From contig JAJVHY010000026.1 in the NCBI GenBank assembly GCA_022072455.1, positions 1 to 64,000 of the forward strand: a DNA stretch of 64,000 nucleotides, given 5' to 3'. Origin of the DNA: Verrucomicrobiia bacterium (GTDB lineage: Bacteria > Verrucomicrobiota > Verrucomicrobiia > Palsa-1439). Shown piece after piece: positions 36,388 to 45,897 of this stretch (positions are counted from its first letter, which is position 1; every line of letters begins with the position of its first letter). A program made the translations under genes and the position numbers. The notes beneath the pieces are model-generated. The model was not told where the DNA came from. It saw only the letters and a program-made list of their open reading frames with translations, and made no database searches.

Positions 36388-37794
36388 ATGGCCTACGATT
36401 CATTGCGCGACTTTGTGGCGAAGCTCGATGCGGCCGGTGAGCTGAAGCGCATCACTGTCGAAGTTGATCCGATTCTCGAAATCACTGAAATCGCCGACCG
36501 CGAGATGAAGTTGCCCGGCGGCGGGAAGGCGTTGCTTTTCGAGAAGCCAAAGGGCGCGAAATTCCCGCTGTTGATCAACGGGTACGGCTCGGTGAAACGC
36601 ATGGCGTTGGCGCTCGGCGTGAACAGCGTCGATGAGATTGCCGGCGATCTGGAAGCGTTGTTGAAAGCGAAGCCGCCGACTTCCTTCAAAGAGGCGGTCT
36701 CATTGCTCGGGACGGCGCTCGAACTCCGGCACGCGAAACCAAAGACCGGTACGGGCGACTGGACGGAATGCCGGCTGAGTGATTTGCCCATTCAGAAATG
36801 TTGGCCAATGGATGCCGGGCGGTTCATCACGTTGCCGCTCGTGATCACACGCGACCCGGACACCGCGGCGCGCAACGTCGGGATGTACCGGATGCAGGTG
36901 ATTGATGACCGGACCACATTCCTGCACTGGCAACTCCACAAGACCGGCGCGCGGCATTACCGGCGGTACAAGGAACTCGGAAAACGCATGCCGGTAACAG
37001 TCGCGCTCGGCGGTGATCCGGTGTTGGCGTTCTGCGCGACCGCGCCGCTGCCGGATGGACTCGATGAATTCATGCTCGCCGGTTACCTGCGGAAGAAATC
37101 GGTGGAACTGGCGGGCGATGTGCCGGTGGACGCGGATTTCGTGCTCGAAGGTTACGTTGATCCGACCGAGGAGCCCGCGATGGAGGGGCCGTTCGGGGAT
37201 CATACCGGGTATTACACCTTGCCGGAGCTGTATCCGAAATTTCATATTGAGCGCATCACGGCGAAGAAGGATGCGATTTACCCGAGCACGATTGTCGGTA
37301 TTCCGCCGATGGAAGATTTCTACATGGGGACGGCCAGCGTGCGGATTTTCCTGCCGGTCTTCAAGATGACGTTCAACGAGATCGTGGACATCGCTCTGCC
37401 GGCGGAAGGCGCGTTCCATAATCTGGTGGTGGTCTCGATCAAGAAACAGTTCCCGTATCACGCGATGAAGGTGATGCATGGGCTGTGGGGGATGGGGCAG
37501 ATGATGTTCACGAAGATGATCGTTGTCGTAGACGAGGATGTGAATGTGCACGACTTGAGTCAGGTGATGTTCCGGTTGACCGCGAACGTCGATCCGCAGC
37601 GCGACATCATTTTCACGAAAGGCCCGGCCGACGTATTGGATCATTCGACACCAGTGATGGGACTCGGGAGCAAGATGGGTTTCGACGCGACGCACAAGTG
37701 GGCGGACGAAGCCGGTACACGTGAGTGGCCGCCGATTATCAAGATGGATGAGGCGGTGAAGAAGCGCGTGGATGCGTTGTTGGGTCATGCCTGA
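36388..37794 (+). CDS. ubiD: UbiD family prenylated-FMN decarboxylase
   Basis: The 468-residue protein matches UbiD in length and sequence: DSLRDFVAKLDAAGELKRI N-terminus, ITRDPDTAARNVGMYRMQV, GGDPVLAFCA and EEPAMEGPFGDHTGYYT with the E-R-E active-site Glu. These enzymes decarboxylate aromatic or polyprenyl-aromatic acids in quinone synthesis. In a PVC-type organism a menaquinone (futalosine-route) role is as likely as ubiquinone. No UbiX is adjacent. It overlaps the next gene by 8 bases. Confidence 0.9.
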   Translation: MAYDSLRDFVAKLDAAGELKRITVEVDPILEITEIADREMKLPGGGKALLFEKPKGAKFPLLINGYGSVKRMALALGVNSVDEIAGDLEALLKAKPPTSFKEAVSLLGTALELRHAKPKTGTGDWTECRLSDLPIQKCWPMDAGRFITLPLVITRDPDTAARNVGMYRMQVIDDRTTFLHWQLHKTGARHYRRYKELGKRMPVTVALGGDPVLAFCATAPLPDGLDEFMLAGYLRKKSVELAGDVPVDADFVLEGYVDPTEEPAMEGPFGDHTGYYTLPELYPKFHIERITAKKDAIYPSTIVGIPPMEDFYMGTASVRIFLPVFKMTFNEIVDIALPAEGAFHNLVVVSIKKQFPYHAMKVMHGLWGMGQMMFTKMIVVVDEDVNVHDLSQVMFRLTANVDPQRDIIFTKGPADVLDHSTPVMGLGSKMGFDATHKWADEAGTREWPPIIKMDEAVKKRVDALLGHA

Positions 37795-38041
37795 CGAAGA
37801 GTTCATCTGTCCGAACTGTGGTGCTGAAGTACCGGCGAAGGCGAAAGCCTGCCCAGAGTGCGGCGCGGATGAAAAGACCGGTTGGGCCGACGACACGATC
37901 CACGAGGAAGATCCCGGCGACTTCGATTACGACGACTGGAAGCGGCAGGAGGGCATCGGGAAACCGAGTGGCCGGCAGGTTTGGATCTGGATTGTGGCGG
38001 CCGTGATGTTGGCGTTGTTTATCTATCTGCTCTTGCGGTAG
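37787..38041 (+). CDS. Small zinc-ribbon membrane-anchored protein
   Basis: The 84-residue protein has a CPNCG...CPECG zinc ribbon (residues 8-26), an acidic middle (HEEDPGDFDYDDW) and a C-terminal membrane helix (VWIWIVAAVMLALFIYLLLR). It overlaps ubiD by 8 bases and lies 18 bases before dnaE. The function is unknown. Confidence 0.75.
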   Translation: MPDEEFICPNCGAEVPAKAKACPECGADEKTGWADDTIHEEDPGDFDYDDWKRQEGIGKPSGRQVWIWIVAAVMLALFIYLLLR

Positions 38042-38059
38042 AGTGACCGGCGCGAGTTC

Positions 38060-41000
38060 ATGAAACACTCTGACTTTGTCCATCTGCATTTGCACACCGA
38101 GTACTCGATGCTCGATGGGGCGGCGCGCGTGGATGATGTGGTCAAGAAAGCCGCCGAATATGGGATGCCGGCGCTCGCGATTACCGACCACGGCGGGATG
38201 TTCGGGGCGGTGGACTTTTTCAAGGCGGCCAACAATGTCGGCGTCAAACCGCTCATCGGTTGCGAAACGTATATCGCGCCGGGATTACGGTTGGAGAAGA
38301 AGGCCGGCAGTGCCCGCGACGCGGCGTATCATCTCGTGCTGCTCGCGAAGGATGAGACCGGCTACAAGAACCTGATCAAAATGGTGACGGAAGCGCACTT
38401 GAACGGGTTTTATTACAAGCCGCGCATCGACAAGGAACTGCTCGCGGCGCATTCGAAGGGACTCATCGGTTTCACGTCGTGTCTGAAGGGCGAGGTGCCG
38501 AACAAGATCATCAACGAGCAAATCGCGCAGGCGAAGACCGCGCTGGATGAGTACCGGCAGATCTTTGCTCCCGGCGATTTCTACGTCGAGATTCAGAACC
38601 ACGGCATCGAACAACAGCACGTCGCCAACCGGCAACTGTTGAAATGGGCGAAGGAGTTCAAGTTGCCGGTCGTGGCGACCAACGACGTGCATTACGTCGA
38701 ACGCGGCGATTGGGAAGCGCATGATTGTTTGATCTGTTTGCAGACTCAGGCGCTCGTGGCCGATGAGAAACGGATGCGATATGAGCCGGAGCAGTTTTTC
38801 CTTCGGTCACCGGCGGAGATGGCGGAGCTTTTCAAGGAAATACCAGAGGCGTTGAAAACGACGCTGGAAGTGGCGGAGAAATGCAGTTTCAAATTTGAGT
38901 TCGGCAAGTCAAAGTTTCCGTCGTACGACCCACCGGCCGGGCTGACGCGCGACCAGTATCTCCGTCAGCTAGTTGAAAAGGGCATCCTCGAACGCTATGG
39001 CGGGACCGCGTCAAAGGAAATTCTGGCGCGGGTCGAACACGAGTTGAGCGTCATCTCGAAACAGGGGTTCACGAGTTATTTTCTGATCGTGTGGGATTTT
39101 GTGAATTTTGCGCGGACGCATGGGATACCGGTGGGGCCGGGGCGTGGCAGCGCGGCCGGCAGTCTCGTGGCGTATGCGTTGAAGATCACGGATATTGATC
39201 CACTCTGGTATGGGTTGTTCTTCGAGCGGTTTTTGAATCCGGAACGTGTGTCGCCGCCGGATATTGACATGGATTTCTGTTACAACCGGCGGCCGGAAGT
39301 CATCGAGTATGTCCGGCAGAAGTACGGGACGGAACGTGTGGCGCAGATCATCACGTTCGGCACACTCGGCGCGAAGATGGTGGTGCGCGACATCGGCCGG
39401 GTGCTTGGACTGAGCTACGGCGAGTGCGACCGGATCGCGAAGATGATTCCGCCGGACTTGAACATGACCTTGAACAAGGCTCTCGAAATGAGCCCCGACC
39501 TCAAGCAGGCGTATCAGTCCGAGGAAGTGGTCAAGAAGATCATCGATAACGGCAAGACTCTCGAAGGCATTGCCCGCAACGCCTCCACGCACGCGGCGGG
39601 AGTGGTCATTGGCGCAGAGCCGTTGACGAATCTCGTCCCGCTGACGACCGGCACGAATCCGACCGACATTGTCACTCAGTACTCGATGAATCCGCTCGGC
39701 GATCTCGGCGTGTTGAAGATGGATTTTCTCGGACTGAAGACATTGACGGTCATCAAGGATTGCCTCGATCTCATCGAGCAGACGACCGGCACGCGACCCG
39801 ACATGGATAAGATTCCGTTGAACGACCAGAAGACGTTCGACTTGTTGATGAAGGCGAACACGATCGGCGTGTTCCAACTGGAATCCGGCGGGATGCGCGA
39901 CCTTTGCCGGCGGATCGGGATTGATTCCATCGAGGTGATCAACGCACTCATCGCGCTTTACCGGCCAGGGCCGATGCAGTTCATTGACGACTACATCGCC
40001 CGCAAGCACGGCAAGGTGAAGATCGAATACGACCACCCGGCGCTCGAACCGATCTTGAAAGAGACGTACGGCATTTTCGTTTACCAAGAGCAGGTCATGC
40101 AGGCCGCGAACGCGCTGGCCGGCTACACCCTCGGCGGCGCGGACATGTTGCGGCGTGCGATGGGCAAAAAAGACAAAGAGAAGATGGCCAAGGAGCGCGA
40201 GAAGTTCGTCAAGGGCTGCCATGAGCAATACAAAATTCCGCGCGCGAAGGCTGAGAAGATCTTCGACATGCTGGAGAAGTTTGCCGGGTACGGCTTCAAC
40301 AAATCGCACAGCGCAGCATACGCGGTCGTCGCATACCAGACCGCGTACCTGAAGGCGAACTATCCGGTCGAGTTCATGGCCGCGTCGCTGTCGAACGAAC
40401 TGGCGAACACCGACAAGATCCAGCAGTTCATCAACGAATGCCGGCACATGAAGATTGAAGTGTTGCCGCCCGACGTGAATGCCAGCGGTGTCCGGTTTAC
40501 TGTTGCTAGTGGAACGGGCGTCTCGCCCGTTGGCGCATCGGCGGAAAACGGGCGGGACGCCCATTCCACTAAAGCCATACGCTTCGGTATGGCCGCGATC
40601 AAGAATGTCGGGGAAATCGCCGTGCAAAACATCATTGATGTCCGTGGAACGGCCGGCCAGTTCCAGTCGCTCGCGGACTTCTGCGACCGGGTGGACTCGC
40701 GGGTCGTCAATCGCAAGGTCGTGGAATGTCTCATCAAGTGCGGCGCGTTTGACTCGGTCAACCGGCAGCGCTCGCAGGTGTTTGCCGAGTTGGAGTACCA
40801 ACTCAACCGGGCGGCCACCGTCCAGCGCGACCGCGATCGCGGGCAGGCGGCGTTGTTTGACGTCGCGCCGGTGAATGCGCGCAAACAATCCCCCGGCCAC
40901 ATTCCCGCGGTCGTCTGGTCCGAGAGCGAGATGCTCGGATTTGAGAAAGAGTTACTGGGTTTCTACGTGACCGGCCATCCCTTGAGTCAGCACGCGGAGA

Positions 41001-41686
41001 TCCTCCGCCGGTACGAACTCGCTTCGACCGCGCAACTGGCGACTTTACAGGACGGCCAAGCCACGCGCATCGGCGGACTGATCAGCAAGCTCACGCCAAA
41101 ATTGACGAAGCAAGGCAAACCGATGGCGATCATCGTCCTCGAAGATCTCGACGGCGCGGTGGAGGTCCTCGTCTTCCCGGAGGCGCACGCCAAGTGTTCG
41201 GTGCATCTGAAGGTCGACGCGCCAGTGTTTGTGACCGGCGTAGTCAACCTGCGTGAAGACAAACCGAAGATTTTCGCTGATCAAGTGATCCCACTGACGG
41301 ATGTGCCCAAGCGGTTCACGAAAGCGATGCACATCCGCGTGCCCACGCCGACAGCGAACGAGGGTACATTGGATCGCATTCACTATCTGTTGCGGGCGAA
41401 TGCGGGGAGTGTGCCGGTGATGTTTTGTTTCATGTATCCGGAAGGCAAACTGCTGTTCCTCGAAGCCCACGAACAGTTTGCCGTCACGCCCACCAGTGAA
41501 CTCATCGCCGCGCTCGAAGATCTGCTCGGCGAGGAGGCGGTCTGGTTGAAAGTGGATACAGAAAAACTGACCGCCAAGCCTCCGAGTTCCCGGCCAAATT
41601 GGGGTGGGGGAGGCGACTCGTTCCGTAAACCCAACGCCCCGCAGAAGGCGATCGTGTGGGATAGTAACCGGCCGGAAAAAGCCTGA
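38060..41686 (+). CDS. dnaE: DNA polymerase III alpha subunit
   Basis: The 1,208-residue replicative polymerase has a PHP domain at the start ([19 protein letters not shown]), polymerase Asp residues in PPDIDMDF and [25 protein letters not shown], the helix-hairpin-helix and OB-fold regions ([20 protein letters not shown]) and a C-terminal tail. About 22-25 residues near 815-838 (including GTGVSPVG and NGRDAHST) come from a palindromic repeat inserted in frame between FTV and IRFG. The reading frame is kept and all catalytic motifs are present, so the gene should be functional. Confidence 0.96.
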   Translation: MKHSDFVHLHLHTEYSMLDGAARVDDVVKKAAEYGMPALAITDHGGMFGAVDFFKAANNVGVKPLIGCETYIAPGLRLEKKAGSARDAAYHLVLLAKDETGYKNLIKMVTEAHLNGFYYKPRIDKELLAAHSKGLIGFTSCLKGEVPNKIINEQIAQAKTALDEYRQIFAPGDFYVEIQNHGIEQQHVANRQLLKWAKEFKLPVVATNDVHYVERGDWEAHDCLICLQTQALVADEKRMRYEPEQFFLRSPAEMAELFKEIPEALKTTLEVAEKCSFKFEFGKSKFPSYDPPAGLTRDQYLRQLVEKGILERYGGTASKEILARVEHELSVISKQGFTSYFLIVWDFVNFARTHGIPVGPGRGSAAGSLVAYALKITDIDPLWYGLFFERFLNPERVSPPDIDMDFCYNRRPEVIEYVRQKYGTERVAQIITFGTLGAKMVVRDIGRVLGLSYGECDRIAKMIPPDLNMTLNKALEMSPDLKQAYQSEEVVKKIIDNGKTLEGIARNASTHAAGVVIGAEPLTNLVPLTTGTNPTDIVTQYSMNPLGDLGVLKMDFLGLKTLTVIKDCLDLIEQTTGTRPDMDKIPLNDQKTFDLLMKANTIGVFQLESGGMRDLCRRIGIDSIEVINALIALYRPGPMQFIDDYIARKHGKVKIEYDHPALEPILKETYGIFVYQEQVMQAANALAGYTLGGADMLRRAMGKKDKEKMAKEREKFVKGCHEQYKIPRAKAEKIFDMLEKFAGYGFNKSHSAAYAVVAYQTAYLKANYPVEFMAASLSNELANTDKIQQFINECRHMKIEVLPPDVNASGVRFTVASGTGVSPVGASAENGRDAHSTKAIRFGMAAIKNVGEIAVQNIIDVRGTAGQFQSLADFCDRVDSRVVNRKVVECLIKCGAFDSVNRQRSQVFAELEYQLNRAATVQRDRDRGQAALFDVAPVNARKQSPGHIPAVVWSESEMLGFEKELLGFYVTGHPLSQHAEILRRYELASTAQLATLQDGQATRIGGLISKLTPKLTKQGKPMAIIVLEDLDGAVEVLVFPEAHAKCSVHLKVDAPVFVTGVVNLREDKPKIFADQVIPLTDVPKRFTKAMHIRVPTPTANEGTLDRIHYLLRANAGSVPVMFCFMYPEGKLLFLEAHEQFAVTPTSELIAALEDLLGEEAVWLKVDTEKLTAKPPSSRPNWGGGGDSFRKPNAPQKAIVWDSNRPEKA
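40507..40571. repeat. Palindromic two-hairpin repeat inserted in dnaE
   Basis: Arms of 25 bp (40507-40531 and 40547-40571, outer TAGTGGAA) are complementary with 2 mismatches around a 15-base spacer. Each arm contains its own hairpin (ACGGGCG-TCT-CGCCCGT in the left one). The insertion is read through in frame and adds a loop to DnaE. Confidence 0.85.
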
Positions 41687-41692
41687 CCGGGA

Positions 41693-42220
41693 TTACTTCG
41701 GGATCGTCAGTTTTTGGCCGAGTTTGATGTCGTCACTGGTCAGGCCATTGGCTTTCTTCAAATCGGTGACCGTGACTTTGTAGACCTTCGCGATGGAACT
41801 GAGGGTGTCGCCTTTCGCGACAACGTGTTCCCGGCTGCCCGCCGCGACCGGCGTGATCGGCTTGCCGGAGCTGAGGCCGGCCAGTTCTTTAGCGAGTTGC
41901 TCGATGATGGCTTGCCGGTCGGCTTTCCGGGCGTTGTCCACGGCTTGGATCCGGTCTTCGAGAGCCTTCAATTCGGCTGCGGAGACGCCCACGCCACCTG
42001 CCCGGCGGAACTCCATGAGTTCGCCCCGAATCAAATCGCTGTCCTTCTGAAGTTGCTGATACCGGACCAGCAAATCCTCCATTTGTGCGTTGAGCCGATT
42101 TACCTTCTCATCCAAAACGGCCAAGTTTTGGTTGATTGTCTGGTCGCCGAATGAACTTGCCGGCACCCAACTGAGCAAGGTGGAAACTACCAAAGCCATT
42201 GAAAACAAGCGCGTTGTCAT
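41693..42220 (-). CDS. Exported coiled-coil LysM protein
   Basis: The 175-residue protein has a signal peptide (MTTRLFSMALVVSTLLSWVPASS), a coiled coil (about 30-75, LDEKVNRLNAQMEDLLVRY) and a C-terminal LysM domain (EHVVAKGDTLSSIAKVYKVT, ending GQKLTIPK) that binds peptidoglycan or GlcNAc polymers. The layout recalls CpoB/YbgF-like envelope proteins with LysM in place of TPR. It faces dnaE with 6 bases between the stops. Confidence 0.8.
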   Translation of the reverse strand: MTTRLFSMALVVSTLLSWVPASSFGDQTINQNLAVLDEKVNRLNAQMEDLLVRYQQLQKDSDLIRGELMEFRRAGGVGVSAAELKALEDRIQAVDNARKADRQAIIEQLAKELAGLSSGKPITPVAAGSREHVVAKGDTLSSIAKVYKVTVTDLKKANGLTSDDIKLGQKLTIPK

Positions 42221-42309
42221 GCCGGCAATCTAGAAAAACAACGCCACGGATGCAAGCTCGTTGGCAATCAGCGACTTACTGGCACGGGATTCGCTATTTA
42301 TGAGCGCGG

Positions 42310-43653
42310 ATGATAGCGTTAGCCAAAGAAGATTCGACGAGCAAGGTTGTCAGTTTCATGCCACACGTGAAAATGGCAGCCTCGACTTCCTTGCTGGTGG
42401 ACGACGGTCGCATCTTCAAGCCGGCCCAGCCCAGTTCGCTCGACGAACTCGGCATCGCCCCGGGTCTGGTTGGCGATCTGGCCCTGAAAGCAATGGCGTT
42501 TGCTCCGAATTCGACTGCCGCGGAAATCGGCACGCGCTTGCACCTTGGGTTGATGATTACCGACGCGGTCCTGCAAAAACTCACCCGCGACAAATTCATC
42601 GAAATCAAAGGCGTCGTCGGCGCCCACAACCACCGGTACGCGATGCTCGAGCGCGGTTGGACGGAAGCAGCGCGGATCAATTCCAGCAATAGCTATGTCG
42701 GCCCCACGCCTGTCTCCCTCGAAGCCTACTCTGAAAAACTCACCGGCCAAGTCCAAGCCCGACTTCCCACCGCCCGCAGTCAACTCGACCAAGCAATGGA
42801 TGATCTCGTCCTCAACGAGGGCGTTAAACAAGTCCTCGGCTTGGTGGCCAGCTCCGGGCGCAGCCTGTTTCTCAGCGGTCCTTCCGGTAACGGCAAGACC
42901 GCCATCGCGCGGTCGCTGGTCAACGCGATTGACGGCGACCTCTGGATTCCCTACGCGATCGAAGTGGATGGTCAGATCATTCGCCTCTACGACCAGCACA
43001 CCCACCAAGCCACCCGCATCACCGAGACCGACTACGACCGGCGCTGGGTCAAAATCAAACCGCCGCTGGTGGTTGTCGGTGGCGAACTCACGATTGAAAG
43101 CATGGAACTGGCGAACTCCCCCGCGCACCGGTATTACGAAGCGCCGTTCCAATTGAAATCCAACGGTGGCGTCCTTGTCATTGACGACCTTGGCCGGCAA
43201 CGCTGCTCCCCGGAGGCTTTGCTCAACCGGTGGATCATCCCGCTGGAAAATCGGATTGATTATCTGACCCTCAACACCGGCAAAAAAATCCAGGTCCCGT
43301 TTGAACAAGTCATCGTTTTCGCCACCAACCTCACTGTTTCCGACTTGGCTGACGAAGCGTTTCTGCGGCGAATGGGTTACCGGATCCACGTGATGGCCCC
43401 GAGTCCCGAAACCTACGCCGATATTTTCATCCGCTACGCCCGCCGGCATGGCCTGACCGTCGAACCCAGCCTCCTCGCCCATCTGGAAATCCGCTACGGC
43501 AAAGAAAACCGCGAACCGAAAGCCTGCGAACCGCGCGACATCATTGACCGCGCCATTGAAGTCTGCCGCTACAACCGCGAAAAACTCTGCCTTAGCAAAG
43601 AAATCGTGGACATCGCTTGGGACGGCTATTTTGGTGCCGTCGCGAGTGGATAG
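42310..43653 (+). CDS. AAA+ ATPase, hypothetical
   Basis: The 447-residue protein has an N-terminal winged-helix-like region (about 45-120: AAEIGTRLHLGLMITDAVLQ), a Walker A GPSGNGKT (about 190-197), a Walker B GVLVIDDLGR (about 286) and sensor ATNLTVSDLADEAFLRRMGY. Similar stand-alone ATPases accompany Tad/Flp pilus genes in some bacteria, but here the TadE genes lie 8 kb away. The start is uncertain: ATG 42310, or ATG 42358 (MPHVKMAAS). The attenuator of the DAHP synthase gene begins 2 bases after its stop. Confidence 0.75.
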   Translation: MIALAKEDSTSKVVSFMPHVKMAASTSLLVDDGRIFKPAQPSSLDELGIAPGLVGDLALKAMAFAPNSTAAEIGTRLHLGLMITDAVLQKLTRDKFIEIKGVVGAHNHRYAMLERGWTEAARINSSNSYVGPTPVSLEAYSEKLTGQVQARLPTARSQLDQAMDDLVLNEGVKQVLGLVASSGRSLFLSGPSGNGKTAIARSLVNAIDGDLWIPYAIEVDGQIIRLYDQHTHQATRITETDYDRRWVKIKPPLVVVGGELTIESMELANSPAHRYYEAPFQLKSNGGVLVIDDLGRQRCSPEALLNRWIIPLENRIDYLTLNTGKKIQVPFEQVIVFATNLTVSDLADEAFLRRMGYRIHVMAPSPETYADIFIRYARRHGLTVEPSLLAHLEIRYGKENREPKACEPRDIIDRAIEVCRYNREKLCLSKEIVDIAWDGYFGAVASG

Positions 43654-43654
43654 A

Positions 43655-43683
43655 TTGACTTTCGCCCCGCCGCCCTCTACACT
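43655..43683 (+). promoter_or_regulatory. Promoter of the aromatic attenuator / DAHP synthase operon
   Basis: TTGACT (43655-43660) and TACACT (43678-43683) have an ideal 17-base spacer. The leader-peptide ATG lies 8 bases after the -10, so transcription should start at or next to the A of the ATG and the leader would be read without a 5' untranslated region. No ribosome-binding site precedes the ATG. Confidence 0.7.
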
Positions 43684-43691
43684 GCCTCGCA

Positions 43692-43763
43692 ATGAATCGT
43701 CAACCCACTCCAGCCAGCGCGTGGTATTTTTATTTTAGCCACCCCGCGCGGGCGCTGTGTTGA
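43692..43763 (+). CDS. Attenuator leader peptide rich in aromatic residues
   Basis: A 23-codon ORF reads MNRQPTPASA, then Trp-Tyr-Phe-Tyr-Phe (codons 43722-43736), then SHPARALC and TGA. A run of all three aromatic amino acids directly ahead of the first enzyme of aromatic synthesis is the classic layout of a ribosome-stalling leader peptide, as in trpL and pheL. The run sits in the loop of a possible hairpin (43715-43720 with 43752-43757), so ribosome position would control folding. The peptide itself probably has no other role. Confidence 0.8.
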   Translation: MNRQPTPASAWYFYFSHPARALC

Positions 43764-43814
43764 CGCGAATCGAACGCACGTCAAACCGTCCCGCAGCGCG
43801 CGGGGCGGTTTTTT
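43742..43814 (+). promoter_or_regulatory. Attenuator: antiterminator versus intrinsic terminator
   Basis: The terminator stem pairs 43786-43794 (CCGTCCCGC) with 43800-43808 (GCGGGGCGG), one G-U pair, loop AGCGC, followed by six T (43809-43814). The competing antiterminator pairs 43742-43750 (CCCCGCGCG) with 43797-43805 (CGCGCGGGG), a perfect 9-bp GC helix that destroys the terminator. A third hairpin (43715-43720 with 43752-43757) would sequester the antiterminator arm when the ribosome does not stall. Aromatic amino acid shortage should therefore raise DAHP synthase expression. Confidence 0.82.
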
Positions 43815-43832
43815 AGTTTCGGGAGAAAAACC

Positions 43833-44858
43833 ATGATCATCGTTCTTAAAATTGGCAGCCAGGAAGACGAAATCCAACAGGTCGTCGCCGCTGTGAAAAA
43901 ATTCCAGTACGAACCCAAGCTGATTCGTGGCGTCGAACGCACCATTGTGGCCTGCGTCGGTGACGAGCGGAACCATCACACCCTCGAATCGCTCATCGTT
44001 CTCCCGCAAGTCGAGTCCGTTACACCCGTTCAGAAGAAATACAAGCTAGTCAGCCGCGAATACCAGGCCCACGACACCCTCATCGATGTGGCGGGACTTC
44101 AGATTGGCGGGAAAGCATTTCACGTCGTGGCCGGGCCGTGTTCCGTTGAATCCGCCGAACAAGCCAAGGAAACCGCGCAAGCCGTCAAATCCGCCGGCGC
44201 GACGCTGTTCCGGGGCGGCGCCTTCAAACCGCGCACCTCGCCGTATGATTTCCAAGGCCTGGGAGTACCGGCGCTGGAGATGTTGCGTGAGGCACGCGAA
44301 AAAACCGGCCTGCCAATTGTGACCGAGGTCATGAGTCCGCAAGATGTCGAGTTGGTGGCCCGGTATGCGGATGTATTACAGATCGGCGCCCGCAACGCCC
44401 AAAACGTTCCGCTCCTCGCCGCCGTCGCCGCCTCTGGCAAACCCATCTTGCTCAAGCGCGGTGTGTCCGGCCTCGTGGACGAATGGTTATTGGCCGCCGA
44501 ATACATCTGTGTCCACGGCAACAGCAAAGTGATCCTCTGCGAACGCGGCATCCGCACCTTCGAGCACGCTTGCCGGAACACGCTCGATCTCTCAGCGGTG
44601 GCCGTGGCGAAAAAGGAAACGCATTTGCCGGTGTTCGTGGACCCGAGTCACGCGGCTGGTCGCGCCGATATGATCATCCCGTTGGCGCGGGCCGCGGTCG
44701 CGGTCGGTGCGGACGGCTTGCTCGTTGAAGTCCATCCTGATCCGGCCATGGCACTCAGTGACGGCGGGCAGCAACTCAAGCCTGCCCAGTTTCAACAACT
44801 CATGGATGAACTTCAGCCCATCGTGGCGGCGATGGGACGGCAGTTCGCCGGTGCATAA
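43833..44858 (+). CDS. aroF: 3-deoxy-7-phosphoheptulonate (DAHP) synthase, type I-beta
   Basis: The 341-residue enzyme joins phosphoenolpyruvate and erythrose 4-phosphate in the first step of aromatic synthesis. Residues 1-70 are an N-terminal ferredoxin-like regulatory domain (MIIVLKIGSQEDEIQQVV) as in Thermotoga-type enzymes. The barrel has HVVAGPCSVES, FRGGAFKPRTSPYDFQG, QIGARNAQN, LLKRGVSG and VFVDPSHAAG. Regulation is thus double: allosteric through the N-terminal domain (family knowledge) and by the leader-peptide attenuator upstream. GGGAGAAAAACC precedes the ATG. Confidence 0.95.
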   Translation: MIIVLKIGSQEDEIQQVVAAVKKFQYEPKLIRGVERTIVACVGDERNHHTLESLIVLPQVESVTPVQKKYKLVSREYQAHDTLIDVAGLQIGGKAFHVVAGPCSVESAEQAKETAQAVKSAGATLFRGGAFKPRTSPYDFQGLGVPALEMLREAREKTGLPIVTEVMSPQDVELVARYADVLQIGARNAQNVPLLAAVAASGKPILLKRGVSGLVDEWLLAAEYICVHGNSKVILCERGIRTFEHACRNTLDLSAVAVAKKETHLPVFVDPSHAAGRADMIIPLARAAVAVGADGLLVEVHPDPAMALSDGGQQLKPAQFQQLMDELQPIVAAMGRQFAGA

Positions 44859-44860
44859 AC

Positions 44861-45853
44861 TTATTCATCCGCAGGTGGCTGGGCTGCGAGGGCTTCGATT
44901 TCACCTTCGGTCAGGGCCCGTTTGTAAAACCGCACCTCACTGACCAAGCCGCGAAAACCACCGTCATCGCCAGCCGCGTTCGCGCCGCCGATGTAAAGAT
45001 CGCCGGTATGATCCAAGCGGCCGGATACCGCGGCTTTCTCCTGGAGTTTGCCGTCGAGATAAATCCGCGCTTCGCCATCGGCTTGCGAATAGGTGGCGGC
45101 AATGTGCTGCCAGCGGTTGCCGGCGAATTCGGGAAAATGCAAGTTCGTCACCCGGCCGCCCGCGCAGGGATTTTCCTGGGCCAGTACGAAATTGGAGCTT
45201 CCGCCTCCACGAATGAAAAAGCCCCCGCGGCAATTGTCGGCTTTGCGCAGCAAGGTACCCCAACCGTTACCGGCGGCTTGACCGGGTTGGCCTTTGATCC
45301 AAGCACTGAAGCTGAGTGCCTCGGACGGCTCCAGTGCGGCCGCGCGGGGGATGAGGAGGTAACTGGCTGTGTTGCCGGCGAAACGGACGCCAACGGTTTC
45401 CAAGTCGGCGCCCACCAGTTTGCCGTGCAGCTTTTGCCCGCTGTGGTCTTCGACATCGCCACGGAAAGGGTAATAGGCGATCAACCCGTCCTGCACGCTC
45501 GCCGCACCGCCCGGCAAGGCGACGGTGATGGTGGTGATCTTATCCCAGGGGAGTGTTACCGGGCCGAAAACCGTCGCCAAGTCGACCGGTGCGTCCGATA
45601 TGGCAGACTGAATCTTGTCACCGTTTTGCAGTGTGATGAGAACGTCGTCCCGACTGGCGGTGAACGTGACCGTTCGGATTTTGTCGAGCGGCACCTCCAA
45701 TTTGCCGAGGGTTTCGGACTGCACCAGCAACCGCTTCCGGGCGGGGGTCCCGAGTAGTCGCGAGCCGTCGGTGAGTTGGATGGTGAGCCGTGGAGTGGTT
45801 TCAGCGATAGCGGATGTTCCGAGCAACAACGCGCTGAGGAAGTAAGTTCGCAT
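44861..45853 (-). CDS. Secreted LamG/concanavalin-like domain protein
   Basis: The 330-residue product has a signal peptide (MRTYFLSALLLGTSAIAE). An N-terminal beta region (residues 20-110: RLTIQLTDGSRLLGTPARK) resembles repeated Sm-like/DUF sequence motifs of PVC secreted proteins. A LamG-type jelly-roll follows (GLIAYYPFRGDVEDHSG, SFSAWIKG, RWQHIAATYSQADGEARIYL, GLVSEVRFYKRALTEGEIE). LamG domains bind carbohydrates or proteins; no catalytic site is seen. It converges on aroF. Confidence 0.82.
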   Translation of the reverse strand: MRTYFLSALLLGTSAIAETTPRLTIQLTDGSRLLGTPARKRLLVQSETLGKLEVPLDKIRTVTFTASRDDVLITLQNGDKIQSAISDAPVDLATVFGPVTLPWDKITTITVALPGGAASVQDGLIAYYPFRGDVEDHSGQKLHGKLVGADLETVGVRFAGNTASYLLIPRAAALEPSEALSFSAWIKGQPGQAAGNGWGTLLRKADNCRGGFFIRGGGSSNFVLAQENPCAGGRVTNLHFPEFAGNRWQHIAATYSQADGEARIYLDGKLQEKAAVSGRLDHTGDLYIGGANAAGDDGGFRGLVSEVRFYKRALTEGEIEALAAQPPADE

Positions 45854-45897
45854 AACCCCGGTAGGTTGAGATACGGGGGCAAGTATGTCAAACGCGA

